A DNA stretch of 64,000 nucleotides from an uncultured Eubacteriales bacterium. GTDB lineage: Bacteria; Bacillota; Clostridia; Oscillospirales; Acutalibacteraceae. Both the position numbers and the translations under genes were made by a program. A model generated the notes under the pieces. That model worked only from the letters and a program-made list of their open reading frames with translations. It searched no databases and was not told where the DNA came from. Positions 35,104-42,011 of this stretch are shown in pieces (the first letter of the stretch is position 1; each line of letters begins with the position of its first letter). Where the stretch lies: the NCBI GenBank assembly GCA_934454125.1, contig CAKSFA010000002.1:77463-141462 (forward strand). The letters are read 5' to 3'.

Positions 35104-35820
35104 TCACGCATCCATTTTTGCATAAAGTTTTTCCAATTCCGGCAACACCCCACACAGCAACTCCACCGATTTTCGAGCCGCAAACGGTGCAAATTCACCA
35201 TATGCAGCATGCGCCTCCTCGTCAGCATTGTCCGAAATCGCCCGCACTACCGCACAGTCAATCTGATTCAAAAAGCAAACCTGCGCAATGCTGCCGCCTT
35301 CCATCTCACATGCAATAGCGCCAAATTCTGTTGCAATGCGTTGCAACTCCAGTTTCCCGCAAACAAACTGGTCTCCGGTCGCCACAATCCCAGTGTGTAC
35401 TGCACCGTCATATGTCCGCTCCGCCTGCGCCCGCAGAACCCCCAAAAGCGCCGGTGCCACGGGCAACTCCACCTGTCCCACACCAGAAAGATAGCCCTTG
35501 GCATCGCCCACCGCAGTGGTGTCCACATCATGCTGCACCAGTCCCGTAGCCAAAACAACGTCACCCACAGCAATCCCGCGACTAATGCCGCCGGCTACAC
35601 CCGTGTTCACAATTACCCATGGCCGATCCCGCAGTGCCATAATCTGCGCACACATGGCCGCATTCACCTTGCCTACGCCGCTGCAGGCCACCACACATGC
35701 CACGCCCGCAATCTCCCCGCGATAAAACGGTATCCCCGCCACAATCTCCTCCTGCGCATGCTGCATGCATGCCTTCAGTCCGTCCACTTCCATCGGCATC
35801 GCACCAATCAATCCAATCAT
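35104..35820 (-). CDS. mtnN: 5'-methylthioadenosine/S-adenosylhomocysteine nucleosidase
   Basis: 238 residues. MIGLIGAMPMEV (Glu near residue 11), NTGVAGGI, ATGDQFV, CEMEGGSIAQVC (ribose-binding Met-Glu), and AISDNADEE (catalytic Asp) are all present. It removes adenine from MTA and SAH, feeding methionine salvage and, with LuxS elsewhere, AI-2 formation. It ends in a terminator ahead of the peptide genes; lexA lies 21 nt upstream, so lexA-mtnN may be cotranscribed. Confidence 0.95.
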   Translation of the reverse strand: MIGLIGAMPMEVDGLKACMQHAQEEIVAGIPFYRGEIAGVACVVACSGVGKVNAAMCAQIMALRDRPWVIVNTGVAGGISRGIAVGDVVLATGLVQHDVDTTAVGDAKGYLSGVGQVELPVAPALLGVLRAQAERTYDGAVHTGIVATGDQFVCGKLELQRIATEFGAIACEMEGGSIAQVCFLNQIDCAVVRAISDNADEEAHAAYGEFAPFAARKSVELLCGVLPELEKLYAKMDA

Positions 35821-35841
35821 ATCTCAAGCCTCCACGTCTCG

Positions 35842-36429
35842 TTAATAATACCGCACCACCGAGATCACCCGACCCAAAATCAGCACCTCTTTTGCAAAAA
35901 TCGGCTCAAAAGCATCGTTTTCAGGCTGTAACCGCACGCCATCCGCTTCGCGATACAGCCGCTTCACAGTCGCTTCATCTTCCAATAATGCCACCACAAT
36001 TTCTCCGTTGTGCGCTGTCGGCGTCCGCTCCACTACCACATAATCACCATCCAAAATGCCGGCATCTTTCATGCTTTCTCCCTGCACAGTCAATGCAAAC
36101 ACCTCTCTGCCACGCAACTGACCTGCCGCCACAGGCAAATATCCCTGTATCTCCTCCACCGCCAAAATCGGTATTCCCGCCGTTACACGGCCCAAAATCG
36201 GCACCTGCGCAGTCTGCTCACACCCTTCAATGTGAATCGCACGATTCAGCCCCGCATCACGCGAGATATATCCCGCCTCCTCCAGCGCTTTCAAATGCGC
36301 ATGCACCGAAGAGGTCGATTTCAATCCCATCGCAGCACAAATCTCCCGCACAGAAGGCGGCACACCATACTGCGAACGATCCTTTAAATAGTCATAGATT
36401 TTCTGCCGATTTTTGGTTAGCGGCTTCAT
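35842..36429 (-). CDS. lexA: LexA, SOS repressor/protease
   Basis: 195 residues. N-terminal winged helix (REICAAMGLKSTSSVHAHLKALEEAGYI), cleavage site Ala-Gly (VTAGIP), catalytic Ser in QGESMKDAGI and Lys in DEATVKRLY. RecA-stimulated self-cleavage relieves repression of DNA-damage genes. A LexA-box-like palindrome overlaps its own -35, so it is probably autoregulated. GGGAG site before ATG. Confidence 0.97.
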   Translation of the reverse strand: MKPLTKNRQKIYDYLKDRSQYGVPPSVREICAAMGLKSTSSVHAHLKALEEAGYISRDAGLNRAIHIEGCEQTAQVPILGRVTAGIPILAVEEIQGYLPVAAGQLRGREVFALTVQGESMKDAGILDGDYVVVERTPTAHNGEIVVALLEDEATVKRLYREADGVRLQPENDAFEPIFAKEVLILGRVISVVRYY

Positions 36430-36462
36430 TACTTCGCACTCCCTTAATCTGTTAATGTTTTT

Positions 36463-36491
36463 ATTTTACCATATCTGCCATCAAAAAACAA
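36463..36491 (-). promoter_or_regulatory. Predicted lexA promoter
   Basis: Minus strand TTGTTT - 17 nt - TAAAAT, about 33 nt before the ATG. Confidence 0.65.
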
Positions 36492-36502
36492 ACATTTGTT
36501 TG
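36489..36502. promoter_or_regulatory. Candidate LexA operator (SOS box)
   Basis: CAAAC-ATTT-GTTTG. The Firmicutes SOS box is CGAAC-N4-GTTCG; here G/C at the second and penultimate positions are A/T. It overlaps the lexA -35 by 3 nt, the position expected for autorepression. Confidence 0.55.
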
Positions 36503-36587
36503 CTAATTTTTCGTTATTTACAAAAATACTGCACTCTGTTCACACAGTCGTAACAATCTCCAAAAAAATTTGCGCTATGATAAACGT

Positions 36588-36698
36588 GTACAAAAGAACA
36601 CACTCCGTTCTTTCTGTACGATTTCTACACTCCTCAACCAAATTAAACCTTCTAATCAAGCCAAAGCCGCACCTGCCACGGGTGCGGCTTGTATTTTT
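36588..36698 (+). ncRNA. Candidate small RNA
   Basis: A roughly 110-nt segment with no coding capacity. It begins with an imperfect hairpin (GTACA..AGAAC / GTTCT..TGTAC, 36588-36619), continues with an unpaired pyrimidine-rich linker containing CTCCTC (complementary to Shine-Dalgarno sequences), and ends in a strong terminator (AAGCCGCACC / GGTGCGGCTT then GTATTTTT). A TATGAT -10 at 36576-36581 is correctly placed, but no good -35 is visible. Function is unknown; identification is structural only. Confidence 0.45.
36664..36698 (+). terminator. Strong terminator in the lexA-downstream intergenic region
   Basis: 10-bp perfect stem AAGCCGCACC / GGTGCGGCTT, then GTATTTTT. No protein gene on the plus strand precedes it, which is why a small RNA is proposed. 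Confidence 0.8.
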
Positions 36699-36848
36699 AC
36701 AGCCTACAAACGGTTTATTTACAAATAAACACAAATCTATTCATATCTACGTCACAATCATCTTCTAAGATAAAACCATGGTTTCGGGCAGCCCGCAACT
36801 GTCCGAACTATCTCCCATTCTTCTCAATTCAAAATACAAAGCAAACGG

Positions 36849-36884
36849 AAAAAGCGTCGAAACCACCCTTTCGGCGCTTTTTTC
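36849..36884 (-). terminator. Terminator of the small membrane protein gene
   Basis: AAGCGTCGAAA / TTTCGGCGCTT stem with runs of A and T on both sides, immediately after the stop at 36890. Confidence 0.75.
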
Positions 36885-36889
36885 TGTTG

Positions 36890-37057
36890 TTACGGTTCTT
36901 CCTCATCCTGTTCACTGCGATATTGCTGCGCCTGCCGGTAATGCTCTCGATACACGGTGTCTCCGTCTCGTTTCTCTCTTCGCGCCGCCCCCCGCACAGC
37001 CACTGCCGCCGCACACAACAAAATCACCAAGATCACGCAGCCAATCAAAATACTCAT
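36890..37057 (-). CDS. Small single-pass membrane protein, unknown function
   Basis: 55 residues: MSILIGCVILVILLCAAAVAV membrane helix followed by a charged cytosolic tail (RREKRDGDTVYREHYRQ ... EQDEEEP). GAGGTG site 9 nt before the ATG and a terminator right after the stop support it as real. Not a recognised family. A longer in-frame upstream extension has no ribosome site. Confidence 0.55.
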   Translation of the reverse strand: MSILIGCVILVILLCAAAVAVRGAARREKRDGDTVYREHYRQAQQYRSEQDEEEP

Positions 37058-37216
37058 CCTGCTCACCTCAGTTTTATCATAACCGCAATCCCTGCAAAAT
37101 AATCTTGCGTATTTTTGCAAAAAAACAAGCACTACGGCAAGTAAAATCATCACCAACCATAGCGCATAAAAAACGAAACAATCGGTGCCCAGCTTAGTCG
37201 TGCGCACTGATTGTTT

Positions 37217-37262
37217 ATAAAAACAAAAAGTTTGGACACGATATGCATCCAAACTCAGTTTA
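37217..37262 (-). repeat. tRNA-type terminator repeat, copy 1 (orphan)
   Basis: Minus strand GTTTGGATGC ... GTCCAAAC stem followed by TTTTTGTTTTT. Nearly identical to copies 2-4, but no tRNA gene lies directly before it. Confidence 0.7.
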
Positions 37263-37315
37263 GTGAAAAGAAGCTACAAAACAGATGCTCGTTTGGGCGC
37301 GAGTTCCCATTTACT

Positions 37316-37362
37316 GTAAAAACAAAAAGTTTGGACGCGATGTGCATCCAAACTCAGTTTGG
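37316..37362 (-). terminator. tRNA-type terminator repeat, copy 2 (after tRNA-Arg)
   Basis: Minus strand TTTGGATGC-ACATC-GCGTCCAAA then CTTTTTGTTTTT, beginning directly after the tRNA-Arg CCA. Confidence 0.85.
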
Positions 37363-37439
37363 TGGCGTGCCTGAAGGGATTCGAACCCCTGACCTTTTGA
37401 TTCGTAGTCAAACACTCTATCCAGCTGAGCTACAGGCAC
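37363..37439 (-). tRNA. tRNA-Arg (anticodon ACG)
   Basis: 77 nt including encoded CCA. Acceptor GTGCCTG / CAGGCAC, D-arm TAGCTCAGCTGGATAGAG, anticodon stem TTTGA-CTACGAA-TCAAA, T-arm AGGGGTTCGAATCCCTT. Own promoter and terminator. Confidence 0.97.
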
Positions 37440-37468
37440 AAATACTCGCTCTCATCAAGCGCTCCACT

Positions 37469-37497
37469 ATCATAGCACAACCCCAACAAAAATGCAA
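37469..37497 (-). promoter_or_regulatory. Predicted promoter of tRNA-Arg
   Basis: Minus strand TTGCAT - 17 nt - TATGAT, about 30 nt before the tRNA. Confidence 0.65.
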
Positions 37498-37629
37498 GCA
37501 TTTTTTCAATGTTCTTTTTGTTAGATCATCGCCACAACGCTTCTCAAGTCACCAACCAAAATATGACTCGCCAGCAAACAACTACAAACAAACCCCCAAC
37601 CCCACTTCAGCGCGTGCACCAATCTAACC

Positions 37630-37675
37630 GTAAAAACAAAAAGCCTGGACGCGATGTGCGTCCAGACTCAGTCTG
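37630..37675 (-). terminator. tRNA-type terminator repeat, copy 3 (orphan)
   Basis: Minus strand CTGGACGC-ACATC-GCGTCCAG then GCTTTTTGTTTTT. Confidence 0.8.
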
Positions 37676-37722
37676 AAAAAAATCGCAACCCAACCCCACT
37701 TCAGCGCGTGTACCAACCTGAC

Positions 37723-37767
37723 CGTAAAAATAAAAAGCCCGGGCGCGATGTGCGTCCAGACTCAATC
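37723..37767 (-). terminator. tRNA-type terminator repeat, copy 4 (after tRNA-Tyr)
   Basis: Minus strand CTGGACGC-ACATC-GCGCCCGG then GCTTTTTATTTTT, directly after the tRNA-Tyr CCA. Confidence 0.8.
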
Positions 37768-37852
37768 TGGTGGGAGAAGATGGATTCGAACCATCGAAGC
37801 ATAAAGCAACAGATTTACAGTCTGCCCCCTTTGGCCACTCGGGAATTCTCCC
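37768..37852 (-). tRNA. tRNA-Tyr (anticodon GTA)
   Basis: 85 nt with encoded CCA and a long variable arm. Acceptor GGGAGAA / TTCTCCC, anticodon region CAGACTGTAAATCTG, T-loop GGTTCGAATCC. Five nt after tRNA-Thr in the same transcript. Confidence 0.97.
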
Positions 37853-37857
37853 ATATT

Positions 37858-37933
37858 TGGAGCTGGTGGACGGACTTGAACCCCCGACCTGCTGATTACA
37901 AATCAGCTGCTCTACCAACTGAGCTACACCAGC
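37858..37933 (-). tRNA. tRNA-Thr (anticodon TGT)
   Basis: 76 nt with encoded CCA. Acceptor GCTGGTG / CACCAGC, D-arm TAGCTCAGTTGGTAGAGC, anticodon CTGATTTGTAATCAG, T-arm CGGGGGTTCAAGTCCGT (some wobble). Confidence 0.97.
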
Positions 37934-37954
37934 GCATTGTTGCGATCGTGATTG

Positions 37955-37984
37955 ATTATATCACAAAACCGCAAGGTGTGTCAA
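37955..37984 (-). promoter_or_regulatory. Predicted promoter of tRNA-Thr-Tyr
   Basis: Minus strand TTGACA - 18 nt - TATAAT, full consensus hexamers, about 21 nt before tRNA-Thr. Confidence 0.8.
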
Positions 37985-38017
37985 CGCGAATCAAACAGGA
38001 ATTGCCGCATACGGCAA

Positions 38018-38094
38018 TGGTCGAGGTGACAGGACTTGAACCTGCGGCATCTTGGTCCCAAACCAAGCACTCTACCAAGCTGAGCTACACCTCG
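38018..38094 (-). tRNA. tRNA-Pro (anticodon TGG)
   Basis: 77 nt with encoded CCA. Acceptor CGAGGTG / CACCTCG, anticodon stem-loop CTTGG-TTTGGGA-CCAAG, T-arm GCAGGTTCAAGTCCTGT. A hairpin ATTGCCG / CGGCAAT follows at about 38001-38018. Confidence 0.97.
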
Positions 38095-38139
38095 GTTTCG
38101 AACAGAAAAGCAGCAACCTGTTTTCAAACTTGCCCATTG

Positions 38140-38168
38140 ATTATACCGCACATTTTTTTGTTCGTCAA
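38140..38168 (-). promoter_or_regulatory. Predicted promoter of tRNA-Pro
   Basis: Minus strand TTGACG - 17 nt - TATAAT, about 45 nt before the tRNA. Confidence 0.8.
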
Positions 38169-38297
38169 GTCCTTTTTACAAAACACCAGAAAAAACCAAA
38201 AATCTCCCCGCTCAAGCAGCAAATGCGCTTGCAAGCCGGGCGCGATAATGGTACACTATAAGAATCCTGTATGACAACCATTCTGGGGGGCGAGTCT

Positions 38298-38744
38298 TTG
38301 AAAAATCTGCTGAAAAAGCTGCTCAACCGCGAAACCATGCTGTACCTGCTGTTCGGGGTGCTCACCACCGTGGTCAACATTGGCGTCTGCGGGCTTTTGG
38401 GCGATTATTTAAACTGGAACATCTACGCTGCCAACACCATTGCCTGGATTCTGGCTGTCCTGTTCGCCTTCATTACCAACAAACTATTCGTTTTCAATAG
38501 CCGCTCCACCAACCGGCGCGTGCTGTTAAAAGAAAGCGTACTGTTTCTGGTTGCCCGTCTCATTTCACTGGGTGCCGATATGCTCATCATCTGGCTGCTG
38601 GCAACGCTGTGCGGTCTCAACTTGTGGGTTGTCAAAATTATTTCCAATCTTGTGGTCATTATACTCAACTATATTTTCAGCAAAGGATTTATTTTTCATC
38701 ATAAACCGCAAACTACAAAAACGGAGGGCGATAAAACATGCTGA
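38298..38744 (+). CDS. GtrA-family membrane protein
   Basis: About 148 residues with four predicted membrane helices (LYLLFGVLTTVVNIGVCGLLG, AANTIAWILAVLFAFITNKLFVF, VARLISLGADMLIIWLLATL, VVKIISNLVVIILNYIFSK). NKLFVF and NYIFSKGFIF are GtrA hallmarks. GtrA proteins move polyprenyl-linked sugars across the membrane. The start is taken as TTG at 38298, 7 nt after GGGGGGCGAG; an ATG at 38271 lacks a site. Its 3' end overlaps glyQS by 7 nt. Confidence 0.82.
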   Translation: MKNLLKKLLNRETMLYLLFGVLTTVVNIGVCGLLGDYLNWNIYAANTIAWILAVLFAFITNKLFVFNSRSTNRRVLLKESVLFLVARLISLGADMLIIWLLATLCGLNLWVVKIISNLVVIILNYIFSKGFIFHHKPQTTKTEGDKTC

Positions 38745-40111
38745 ACAGCGAAAAAACGATGGATAAAATTGTAGCGCTTTGCAAAAACAGGGGCTATGTC
38801 TACCAAGGCTCCGAAATCTACGGCGGCCTTTCCAACACCTGGGACTACGGCCCGCTGGGCGTCGAATTCAAAAACAATGTCAAAAAAGCATGGCTAAAAA
38901 AATTCGTACAAGAAAGTCCTTACAACGTTGGCCTGGATTCCGCCATTTTAATGAACCCGCAGGTCTGGGTGGCCTCCGGTCATGTCGGCGGATTTTCAGA
39001 CCCGCTTATGGACTGCCGTGCCTGCAAAACGCGTCACCGCGCCGATAAACTGATCGAAGAAGCCGGCGGCGATGCCAACGCTATGACGATGGCCCAAATG
39101 GCAGACTATATTCAGCAACACCATCTCACCTGTCCCAACTGCGGCGCTGCCGATTTTACAGACATTCGCCAGTTCAACCTGATGTTCAAAACCTTCCAGG
39201 GCGTCACCGAAGATGCAAAAAACGAGATTTTCCTGCGTCCTGAAACGGCTCAGGGCATTTTTGTCAACTTTGCCAACATTCAGCGCACCACACGGCGCAA
39301 ACTGCCGTTCGGTGTTGCACAAATCGGCAAATCCTTCCGCAACGAGATCACCCCGGGCAACTTCATCTTCCGCATCCGCGAATTCGAGCAAATGGAGCTA
39401 GAATTCTTCTGCAAACCCGGCACCGACCTGGACTGGTTCTATTATTGGAAAGACTACTGCAAGCAGTTCATTCTTGACCTTGGCATTGCCGAGCAAAACA
39501 TTCGCCTGCGCGACCACAGCGCAGAAGAGCTGTCGTTTTACTCCACCGCCACCACCGACATCGAATTCCTGTTCCCCTTCGGCTGGGGCGAGCTTTGGGG
39601 CATTGCAGACCGCACCAATTACGATTTAACGCAGCACCAGCAGCATTCCGGCAAAAGCCTTGAATATTTCGATCCCGAAACAAATGAAACTTACATCCCC
39701 TATGTCATCGAGCCATCTCTGGGAGCCGACCGCATCGCACTTGCCTTTTTGTGCGATGCCTACGACGAAGAGCAACTCGACGAAAAAGACACCCGCATCG
39801 TCATGCGCCTGCACCCCTTTCTTGCACCCTACAAAGCAGCGATCCTGCCGCTGTCCAAAAAACTGGGCGAACAAGCCGAGCAGGTGCGCGCACAACTTGC
39901 AAAATATTTCATGGTTGATTATGACGATGCCGGCTCCATCGGCAAGCGTTACCGCCGGCAAGACGAAATCGGCACACCGTTTTGCATCACCTACGACTTT
40001 GAAAGCGAGCAAGACGGCTGCGTCACCATACGCAACCGCGACACCATGGAGCAAGAGCGCATCACCATTACAGACCTCAAAGCATACATTGAAAAACGGC
40101 TGGAATTTTAA
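38738..40111 (+). CDS. glyQS: Glycyl-tRNA synthetase (homodimeric type)
   Basis: 457 residues. Class II motifs: GSEIYGGLSNTWDYGPLGVEFKNN, FLRPETAQGIFVNF, FRNEITPGNFIFRIREFEQMELEFF, YIPYVIEPSLGADRIALAFL, plus an insert with paired cysteines (CRAC ... CPNCG) for zinc. C-terminal anticodon-binding domain from about 345. It charges tRNA-Gly. GGAGGG site 9 nt before ATG, inside the end of the GtrA gene. Confidence 0.97.
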   Translation: MLNSEKTMDKIVALCKNRGYVYQGSEIYGGLSNTWDYGPLGVEFKNNVKKAWLKKFVQESPYNVGLDSAILMNPQVWVASGHVGGFSDPLMDCRACKTRHRADKLIEEAGGDANAMTMAQMADYIQQHHLTCPNCGAADFTDIRQFNLMFKTFQGVTEDAKNEIFLRPETAQGIFVNFANIQRTTRRKLPFGVAQIGKSFRNEITPGNFIFRIREFEQMELEFFCKPGTDLDWFYYWKDYCKQFILDLGIAEQNIRLRDHSAEELSFYSTATTDIEFLFPFGWGELWGIADRTNYDLTQHQQHSGKSLEYFDPETNETYIPYVIEPSLGADRIALAFLCDAYDEEQLDEKDTRIVMRLHPFLAPYKAAILPLSKKLGEQAEQVRAQLAKYFMVDYDDAGSIGKRYRRQDEIGTPFCITYDFESEQDGCVTIRNRDTMEQERITITDLKAYIEKRLEF

Positions 40112-40197
40112 CCGCAACAGGGCGTTCGAAAAAACGCTCTTTTTTATTTACGCCACCTGCCGGATATGCTAAAATAAAACAGAAAGGGGGTAAGCTC

Positions 40198-40917
40198 ATG
40201 CCGCGTTTTTTTGTATCAACGCCGCCGCAAGCGCAAACGGTGCTCACCGGCGAAGACGGCCGGCATCTGGTGCGCTCCCTGCGCGTACAAATCGGCGAAC
40301 CACTCATCCTGTGCGACGGGCAAGGCACCGATTATCACTGCACCGTCTCCGCCATCTGCGGCGATGCAGTCACCGTCACCGTGCAAAGCATCCACCTCAG
40401 CGCCGGCGAACCATCGGTTTCCGTCACACTGTATCAAGCCCTGCCAAAAAGCGATAAATTCGACAGTGTTGTCCAAAAAGCCGTCGAGCTTGGCGTCACG
40501 CACATCGTACCAATGCGCACCGCGCGCTGCGTCTCCCGCCCCGATGCGCAAGCCGCTCAAAAAAAGGTTGTCCGCTGGCAAAAAATCGCTGTCGAAGCCG
40601 CCAAACAGTGCGGCCGGGGCATCCTCCCCACCGTGCAACCCGTCACCGATTTTATAAGCGCGCTCCGGCAAGCGCAGGGCATCCTCCTGTTCTGCTACGA
40701 GGGCGGCGGCGCCCCGATCCCGCAACTGCTCTCGCCCACTGCAACAGCATGCGCACTCTTCATCGGCCCCGAGGGCGGCTTTACACCTGAAGAAGTACAG
40801 CTTGCACAAACCGCAGGGGCAAAACCGGCCACGCTCGGCCCACGCATCCTACGCACCGAAACCGCCCCCATCGCCGCGCTGGCAGCCATCATGCTCACCA
40901 CCGGCAATCTCAACTGA
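40198..40917 (+). CDS. rsmE: 16S rRNA m3U1498 methyltransferase RsmE
   Basis: 239 residues. N-terminal PUA-like domain (GEDGRHLVRSLRVQIGEPLILCDGQG) and a SPOUT knot domain with LFIGPEGGFTPEEVQLAQ and LGPRILRTETAPIAALA. It methylates U1498 in the 30S decoding region. AAAGGGGG site before the ATG. First gene of a three-gene set with the SDR and ABM genes (15- and 28-nt gaps). Confidence 0.95.
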   Translation: MPRFFVSTPPQAQTVLTGEDGRHLVRSLRVQIGEPLILCDGQGTDYHCTVSAICGDAVTVTVQSIHLSAGEPSVSVTLYQALPKSDKFDSVVQKAVELGVTHIVPMRTARCVSRPDAQAAQKKVVRWQKIAVEAAKQCGRGILPTVQPVTDFISALRQAQGILLFCYEGGGAPIPQLLSPTATACALFIGPEGGFTPEEVQLAQTAGAKPATLGPRILRTETAPIAALAAIMLTTGNLN

Positions 40918-40932
40918 AGCGGAGGAACTCTT

Positions 40933-41658
40933 ATGAAACAACCGGTCGCACTTGTCACCGGCGGCGCACGCGGCATCGGCAGCGCCATCGTGCGTCAACT
41001 GTCGGCACAGGGCTTTGCCGTTGCCGTGCATTACCGGCACAGCCAAACGCAGGCTCAGGCGCTTGCCGCAGAACTGCCTGCCGCAATCACCGTTTGCGCC
41101 AATGTCGCAGAGCAAACCCAGGTGCAAGTCATGTTTACCCAGGTGCAGCAGCAGCTCGGCACCGTCTCCGTGCTGGTCAACAACGCCGGCATCGCCCAAC
41201 AAAAACTGATAACCGACATCACCGAAGCTGAATGGGACGCCATGTTTGCCACCAACGTCAAAAGCATGTTCCTCTGCTGCAAACAAGCGCTCCCCGCCAT
41301 GATTTCCGCAAAAACCGGCAAAATCATCAACATCTCCTCCATGTGGGGGCAAACCGGCGCTTCGTGCGAGGTGCACTATTCCGCGGCAAAAGCCGCCGTC
41401 CACGGCTTTACCAAAGCCCTTGCAAAAGAGGTCGCGCCCAGCGGCATCCAGGTCAACTGCATCGCCCCCGGCGTCATCACAACCGACATGAACCGCACGC
41501 TTTCCCCGCAAACCCTAGCACAACTGCAAGAAGAAACCCCCCTGGGTCGTCTTGGTTCCCCGCAAGACATCGCCGCCATGGCAGGCTTTCTGGCCAGCAA
41601 TTCCGCCGATTTCATCACCGGCCAAATCTTCGGTGTCAACGGCGGCATGGTCATTTAA
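40933..41658 (+). CDS. Short-chain dehydrogenase, FabG-like 3-oxoacyl-ACP reductase
   Basis: 241 residues. TGGARGIG cofactor loop, VLVNNAGIAQQK, catalytic Ser in NISSMWG, YSAAK (Tyr/Lys), and a C-terminal GVNGGMVI. FabG-like SDRs reduce 3-oxoacyl-ACP with NADPH, but isolated copies outside fab clusters often act on other substrates. Site GGAGG before ATG. Confidence 0.9.
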   Translation: MKQPVALVTGGARGIGSAIVRQLSAQGFAVAVHYRHSQTQAQALAAELPAAITVCANVAEQTQVQVMFTQVQQQLGTVSVLVNNAGIAQQKLITDITEAEWDAMFATNVKSMFLCCKQALPAMISAKTGKIINISSMWGQTGASCEVHYSAAKAAVHGFTKALAKEVAPSGIQVNCIAPGVITTDMNRTLSPQTLAQLQEETPLGRLGSPQDIAAMAGFLASNSADFITGQIFGVNGGMVI

Positions 41659-41686
41659 AATTACAATCTATTTCAGGAGGAAACTT

Positions 41687-41968
41687 ATGATTACCATCAA
41701 CGTTCTATTAACCGTCAAACCGGAGCACGAGCAAACCTACCTCACCTTTCTCAACGATCTGGTGCAAAAATCCCGCGCCGATCAAGGCTGTCTGTTCTAC
41801 GACCACTTCCGCAGTGTGCAGCAACCCAACAGTTATATCATCGTAGAAAACTGGGCAGACGATGAAAGCATCACCGCACACAACGAAACAGAACACCTCA
41901 AAGCCTTTTTCACCACAGTTCCGCCGCTTCTGCAAAGCGAGCCGATTCTGAACATCAGCCGCAGCTAA
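41687..41968 (+). CDS. ABM-domain (antibiotic biosynthesis monooxygenase-like) protein
   Basis: 93 residues. ITINVLLTVKPEHEQTYLTFLNDLV, DQGCLFYDHFRS, and YIIVENWADDESITAHNETEHLKAF fit the ABM/YgiN dimeric ferredoxin-like family, often quinol monooxygenases or heme-related enzymes. Specific reaction unknown. CAGGAGG site 7 nt before ATG. Third gene in the rsmE set, followed by a terminator. Confidence 0.85.
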   Translation: MITINVLLTVKPEHEQTYLTFLNDLVQKSRADQGCLFYDHFRSVQQPNSYIIVENWADDESITAHNETEHLKAFFTTVPPLLQSEPILNISRS

Positions 41969-41970
41969 AC

Positions 41971-42005
41971 AAAAACCGCGCAGGCAATTCGCCGCGCGGT
42001 TTTTG
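41971..42005. terminator. Bidirectional terminator
   Basis: AACCGCGC / GCGCGGTT stem with A-run and T-run, between convergent abm and pckG genes. Confidence 0.85.
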
Positions 42006-42011
42006 TTATGT

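Larger units (their letters stand above)
37589..37771 (-). repeat. Tandem direct repeat of about 85 bp (period 100) carrying terminators
   Basis: 37590-37675 and 37690-37771 are about 90 percent identical by eye, sharing CAACCCCACTTCAGCGCGTG, then ACC..T..ACCGTAAAAA and the terminator stem. The second copy directly follows tRNA-Tyr; the first does not follow a tRNA, suggesting duplication with loss of a tRNA gene. Confidence 0.7.
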
